Below are positions 60,985 to 64,000 of a stretch of DNA of 64,000 nucleotides, one piece after another. This DNA is from Bacteroidia bacterium (GTDB taxonomy: Bacteria > Bacteroidota > Bacteroidia > J057), in NCBI GenBank assembly GCA_033391075.1, contig JAWPMV010000001.1:2232001-2296000 (forward strand), given 5' to 3'. The number at the start of each line of letters is the position of its first letter. Within the stretch, counting starts at the first letter, position 1. The notes under the pieces are model-generated. The model was not told where the DNA came from. It saw only the letters and a program-made list of their open reading frames with translations, and did not search any database. The position numbers and the translations under genes were made by a program.

Positions 60985-62268
60985 ATGAGGCGAAGATTTA
61001 TACTCTATCTATCTGCCTTGCTCATTCTGTTACCTGCTTCTGTTCTCGCCCAAACACCTTTCTGGGACGTTTTTGACACCCAAAACACAGTATTGCCTTC
61101 CAATCAGATCCAGGATCTGAGTTTCGATGTACATGGAGACCTTTGGGTTGCCACTACACAGGGATTGGCCCGCCGCAATGATAGCAGCTGGGACCTGGGA
61201 CCTAGCCTGACAGGCATAGGATTGGATTCGGACTATGTGAGTGAAGTGGCCTATTATGATGGCGATAATGCCATGTGGATCGGCACCCAACTCTATGGTT
61301 TATTCAGGCTCGATTCCGGAAACTGGATACAACAAGGACCTGTTTTCAGCGGGACCAATGATATCTTTTCTGATCCGGAGGATGGCTCGATATGGGTGGC
61401 TAGCGAAAGTGGCCTAAGGCACTACAATGGAAGTGTTTGGAACGTTTATAATGATAGTACTTCTCGCTTTCCCAGCGAGAAAGTCAAGGCTGTCAAGAAA
61501 GATGCCTTCGGGCAAATCTGGGTGGGTACCCATCCATTTGGAAATTATCCAGGTGGTCTTGCCTGGTTTGATGGGAACAACTGGTTCACCGTGAATCGTT
61601 CCGATGGTTTGCCAAATTCATTTATCAATGATTTTGTCTTTGATGTAAGTGGCAATCTTTGGATCGCGAGTGATGGTGGGGTGTTCAAGCGAACGCTCAA
61701 TAATAATTGGCAGACCTTTACTCCCAATAATACGGCTCTACCTAATATCAAGGCTAATACGATTACCATCGATAGCCAGGGTAATATTTGGGTCGGAACC
61801 GAAGGAGGCATAGGAGTCAATACGCCAAAAGGCTGGACAAATTTCCTCTCTGCAAATTCTGGTTTGCCCGATGATCGGATCAGAGATATCCTCATTGATC
61901 CACAGGATGGTACTGCCTGGATTGCAACTGAAAACGGAGTGGCTCACTTTGATCGGGTTATAGCTACTTCAACTTCAATAGCTCCCTCCCTGGAAGAAAT
62001 GGGACATAGCCTAAACGGCCCTTATCCAAATCCTGTAATCAATCAGGACATGATCTATGCGAGTCTTGAGCTATCCAGCTCGGAGAAGTTGAGCATAGAC
62101 TTGTATGACTGGCAGGGAAAAAAGGTCTATAGTTGGGCAAATAAAGCCTATCCGGCTGGCGTACATAATTTTGAATTTCCTTTGTCAAGTAGTATTGCAA
62201 AGGGCTTGTATCTCTTCTCTATAAAGGCAGGAGATGCGCATACAATGAGGAAAATTTTCCTCCAATAG
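60985..62268 (+). CDS. Secreted two-component-regulator-propeller-like protein with T9SS sorting domain
   Basis: A 427-residue secreted protein. After the signal peptide (MRRRFILYLSALLILLPASVLAQ), repeated units of the Reg_prop type follow: QDLSFDVHGDLWVATTQGLAR, DFVFDVSGNLWIASDGGV and TITIDSQGNIWVGTEGGI, with the D-x-x-G-x-x-W-x-G/A pattern typical of periplasmic propellers. The final 80 residues (YPNPVINQDMIYASLELS, then KGLYLFSIKAGD) are a T9SS type A sorting domain. The propeller is here a free secreted protein, without the kinase usually found with it. It is divergent from moaA. Confidence 0.85.
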   Translation: MRRRFILYLSALLILLPASVLAQTPFWDVFDTQNTVLPSNQIQDLSFDVHGDLWVATTQGLARRNDSSWDLGPSLTGIGLDSDYVSEVAYYDGDNAMWIGTQLYGLFRLDSGNWIQQGPVFSGTNDIFSDPEDGSIWVASESGLRHYNGSVWNVYNDSTSRFPSEKVKAVKKDAFGQIWVGTHPFGNYPGGLAWFDGNNWFTVNRSDGLPNSFINDFVFDVSGNLWIASDGGVFKRTLNNNWQTFTPNNTALPNIKANTITIDSQGNIWVGTEGGIGVNTPKGWTNFLSANSGLPDDRIRDILIDPQDGTAWIATENGVAHFDRVIATSTSIAPSLEEMGHSLNGPYPNPVINQDMIYASLELSSSEKLSIDLYDWQGKKVYSWANKAYPAGVHNFEFPLSSSIAKGLYLFSIKAGDAHTMRKIFLQ

Positions 62269-62287
62269 TCATAATAATTCAATCATT

Positions 62288-62326
62288 AGGCCTCCTGATA
62301 CAATTTTGTATTAGGGGGCTTTTTTC
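62288..62326 (+). terminator. Terminator between the propeller gene and moaD
   Basis: GCCTCCTGATACAA (62290-62303) pairs with TTGTATTAGGGGGC (62306-62319) including two G-T pairs, and is followed by six T. Confidence 0.85.
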
Positions 62327-62340
62327 TTGGATAAAACTGC

Positions 62341-62348
62341 TAAATTTG
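62341..62348 (+). promoter_or_regulatory. -7 promoter box of moaDE
   Basis: TAAATTTG fits TAnnTTTG and lies 20 bases upstream of the moaD ATG at 62369; no clear -33 element is present. Confidence 0.5.
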
Positions 62349-62368
62349 AGAATAATAAAATCGATAGG

Positions 62369-62611
62369 ATGAAAATAAATCTGGTGGCTTTTGGTATTAC
62401 GAAAGATATACTGGGAGCAAGAGAAGTAGAATATAGCTGGGAAGGTGCCCAAACTGTTGGAGGCTTATTAAAGGATTTGGGCGAAAAATATCCTCAACTC
62501 GTTGACTTGACAAGTCTGAAGGTGGCTGTGAACAATGAATATGCGGATAATACTAAAGAAATAACGGAAAAAGACGAGGTGGTGCTAATCCCACCGGTAA
62601 GTGGAGGATGA
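62369..62611 (+). CDS. moaD: Molybdopterin synthase sulfur carrier subunit
   Basis: An 80-residue ubiquitin-like sulfur carrier. The C-terminal GG (PPVSGG), where the thiocarboxylate forms, is present, as is VLIPP just before it. The ATG at 62369 is preferred to the in-frame start at 62327, since the -7 box at 62341 lies between them and the family is about 80 residues long. Its stop overlaps the moaE start by four bases (ATGA), indicating translational coupling with its partner. Confidence 0.92.
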   Translation: MKINLVAFGITKDILGAREVEYSWEGAQTVGGLLKDLGEKYPQLVDLTSLKVAVNNEYADNTKEITEKDEVVLIPPVSGG

Positions 62612-63036
62612 GTATGAATTTACCCCTGATACATATTAGTGAAAAGCCACTTGAGCTGGAGAAAATTACTCAAATGGTGACGGATGATGGCTGCGGAGCC
62701 ATAGATATTTTTGTAGGAACAGTTCGGAATCAGACCAAAGGAAAGCCGGTGTTGAAACTGGACTTTGAAGCTTATGAAAAAATGGCGATATCCGAAATGG
62801 CTAAATTGGCGGAGGAAGCTTCAGAAAGGTGGCCGGTAAAGAAAATGGCTATTCATCACCGAGTAGGAACCTTAGGCATAGGTGAAACGGCTGTAATCAT
62901 TGCAGTTTCTACTCCCCATAGAAATGCTTCTTTTGAAGCCTGCAAATTTGTAATTGATACCTTAAAGCAAACCGTTCCCATCTGGAAGAAAGAGATTTTT
63001 GAAGATGGAGAAGTCTGGGTTGCTGCTCACCCCTGA
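62608..63036 (+). CDS. moaE: Molybdopterin synthase catalytic subunit
   Basis: A 142-residue MoaE. It transfers sulfur from MoaD to precursor Z to form molybdopterin. Conserved segments are IDIFVGTVRNQTKGKPVLKL, LDFEAYEKMAISEM, IHHRVGTLGIGETAVIIAV and the catalytic lysine region TVPIWKKEIFEDGEVWVAAHP. The HRNASFEAC stretch, with an arginine that contacts MoaD, is present. Two start codons (62608 and 62614, MSMN) are possible. It converges on the GNAT gene without a gap. Confidence 0.95.
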   Translation: MSMNLPLIHISEKPLELEKITQMVTDDGCGAIDIFVGTVRNQTKGKPVLKLDFEAYEKMAISEMAKLAEEASERWPVKKMAIHHRVGTLGIGETAVIIAVSTPHRNASFEACKFVIDTLKQTVPIWKKEIFEDGEVWVAAHP

Positions 63037-63501
63037 TTATAATTTTTGTTCGAAAAAGCGGATTCCGGGAGTAGGATTCTGGTTATATCTTTCTATTTCG
63101 TAAAATCCCATTTGGGCATAAAGGCGATGTGCTGCTTTCATGCGTGGATGCGTATCCAGCCTCATGCGCTGGTAGCCATTCCTTTTTGCCTCCGCGATTA
63201 GAAGCTCAACCAATTTTTTCCCTATCCCTCTTTTCCTAAAATCATCCAGGACAAACATGCGTTTCATTTCGCAGATTCCTTCTCCAATTTTTTGATAAGC
63301 GATCATCCCGGCTGGCTGTCCTTCTTCCTCTGCCAAAAACAGGGCGCCATCAGGAGGGCCATACTTCCCTGGCAATTCATCCAGTTCTTTTTGAAAATCA
63401 CCAAGAGCTGCATCGTGATTTCTCCACAATCCGTAGCTGATAAAAAGCGATCGAATTGCTTCCAGTTCTTCCTTTGTTTTTACAGAAACAATTCGCGTCA
63501 T
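63037..63501 (-). CDS. GNAT-family N-acetyltransferase
   Basis: A 154-residue acetyltransferase. The acetyl-CoA loop is seen in VLDDFRKRGIGKKLVELLIAE (the R-x-x-G-x-G/A pattern), and the last motif in HRLYAQMGFYEIERY. The N-terminal part (IRSLFISYGLWRNHD) is likely the substrate-binding region. Acceptor unknown. Its ATG overlaps the stop of the DoxX-like gene by four bases, so the two are co-translated. Confidence 0.88.
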   Translation of the reverse strand: MTRIVSVKTKEELEAIRSLFISYGLWRNHDAALGDFQKELDELPGKYGPPDGALFLAEEEGQPAGMIAYQKIGEGICEMKRMFVLDDFRKRGIGKKLVELLIAEAKRNGYQRMRLDTHPRMKAAHRLYAQMGFYEIERYNQNPTPGIRFFEQKL

Positions 63502-63911
63502 CCAGCAGCAATATCAGAAAATAGTACGATTGCAATCAGAACAAAAGAGGCATAGGATATCAGAGTTGCGGCTCCTTCATAATCTTTGGCCACTCTTTGT
63601 CCAAAAAACAGCATAACCAGACTTAAGCCAGCCAGTTGAGCTCCTACCATAGCAAAATCTGTTGAGCCATCAACGATTAGCATGACTAAACCAATGCCGG
63701 ATACGATACCTGTCAGCAATTCCAGAAAAGTGATGATTCCTAGATTAGCCGGGACCATATTTTTGAGGGGACTATTTTTGAAATGATCCTGTAACCAGGA
63801 TAGATTCCCTTTCCAGTCGACAAGTTTATCTATGCCTGATTGTAGAAAAAGTATGGCTAAAAATGCAGCCGCAATCATCCGGGCGGATGGTATAGCTTGT
63901 AGTAATTCCAT
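63498..63911 (-). CDS. DoxX-like four-helix membrane protein
   Basis: A 137-residue membrane protein with four hydrophobic segments (about residues 10-25, 54-80, 83-105 and 114-134). The pattern of helix one, AFLAILFLQSGIDKLVDW, followed by LITFLELLTGIVSG..., is characteristic of DoxX/DoxD-like proteins (the GxxKL/DWKGN segment after helix one). The role of this family is not settled; some members take part in thiosulfate or quinone redox chemistry. The upstream 29 bases are close to another, cut gene. Confidence 0.78.
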   Translation of the reverse strand: MELLQAIPSARMIAAAFLAILFLQSGIDKLVDWKGNLSWLQDHFKNSPLKNMVPANLGIITFLELLTGIVSGIGLVMLIVDGSTDFAMVGAQLAGLSLVMLFFGQRVAKDYEGAATLISYASFVLIAIVLFSDIAAG

Positions 63912-63940
63912 GTTATTATCCTTATTGTTCTGGCTCGAAA

Positions 63941-64000
63941 TTAGCCAGAAATGATTTCATAATCTATTTCTTCCTGTTGGTTAGCCGCATTTTTCTTTTT
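63941..64000 (-). CDS. C-terminal end of a gene cut by the right edge
   Basis: The minus strand reads KKKNAANQQEEIDYEIISG and then a TAA at 63943-63941. This looks like the hydrophilic C-terminus of a protein, but 19 residues are too few to name a family. It may be spurious. A small CTGGCT/AGCCAG hairpin overlaps its end. Confidence 0.35.
   Translation of the reverse strand, partial: KKKNAANQQEEIDYEIISG

Overview
The window looks like a chromosomal segment of a gliding Bacteroidota bacterium, probably outside Flavobacteriia. The evidence is a gldB-like gliding lipoprotein, secreted proteins with type IX secretion C-terminal sorting domains, CarboxypepD_reg-like/TonB-type outer-membrane proteins, absence of Shine-Dalgarno sites, and several TAnnTTTG (-7) promoter boxes placed just upstream of starts. 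Menaquinone genes of the futalosine route (mqnA, mqnE) point towards Cytophagia/Saprospiria/Chitinophagia-like lineages; this is inference.

Region 1 (1-9129, all minus strand) is a surface-glycan cluster: an initiating polyprenyl glycosylphosphotransferase, a WecG/TagA transferase, the four genes for GDP-D-glycero-D-manno-heptose (hddA, gmhA, hddC, gmhB), GT2, GT4 and GT61 transferases and a sulfotransferase. Region 2 (9.5-24.9 kb) is metabolic: nuoE-carA, thrA, a cytochrome c, a trpB2-type gene, an mqnE-to-mqnA operon, a DUF4139 protein with an inserted CarboxypepD_reg/TonB-box module, guaD, a subtilase and a YpfJ-like peptidase. Region 3 (25.0-26.0 kb) is a repeat locus: 95-bp palindromic units with a 122-bp period flank a small GIY-YIG nuclease gene. 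Region 4 (26-45.5 kb) holds a sigma-54 response regulator, gldB, T9SS cargo, an MFS exporter, prfA, lpxH, ftsH, an M49-like peptidase, a large outer-membrane barrel and era.

Region 5 (45.75-46.57 kb) is the most unusual part. An initiator tRNA-fMet(CAU) gene is split between U33 and C34 by a 271-nt group I intron of IC3 type, with P2-P9 recognisable. A strong terminator follows the tRNA. Immediately after it, outside the intron, is a 140-residue PD-(D/E)XK protein whose E12/D37/Q50/K52 pattern matches the homing endonuclease family of I-Ssp6803I, which is known from a cyanobacterial initiator-tRNA intron. This suggests an intron whose mobility is supplied by a freestanding neighbouring endonuclease.

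Region 6 (46.6-64 kb) has a Tat-type glycoside-hydrolase-like lipoprotein, a 143-bp nested palindrome, two tandem vWA (YfbK-like) proteins, an N-acetylmuramoyl-L-alanine amidase, an Nfu protein, two DUF4230 membrane proteins, manA, a methyltransferase, an amidohydrolase-fold protein that has lost its metal-binding histidines, a TPM-domain lipoprotein, molybdopterin genes (moaA, moaD, moaE), a secreted propeller protein, a GNAT acetyltransferase and a DoxX-like protein. Both window edges cut through genes.
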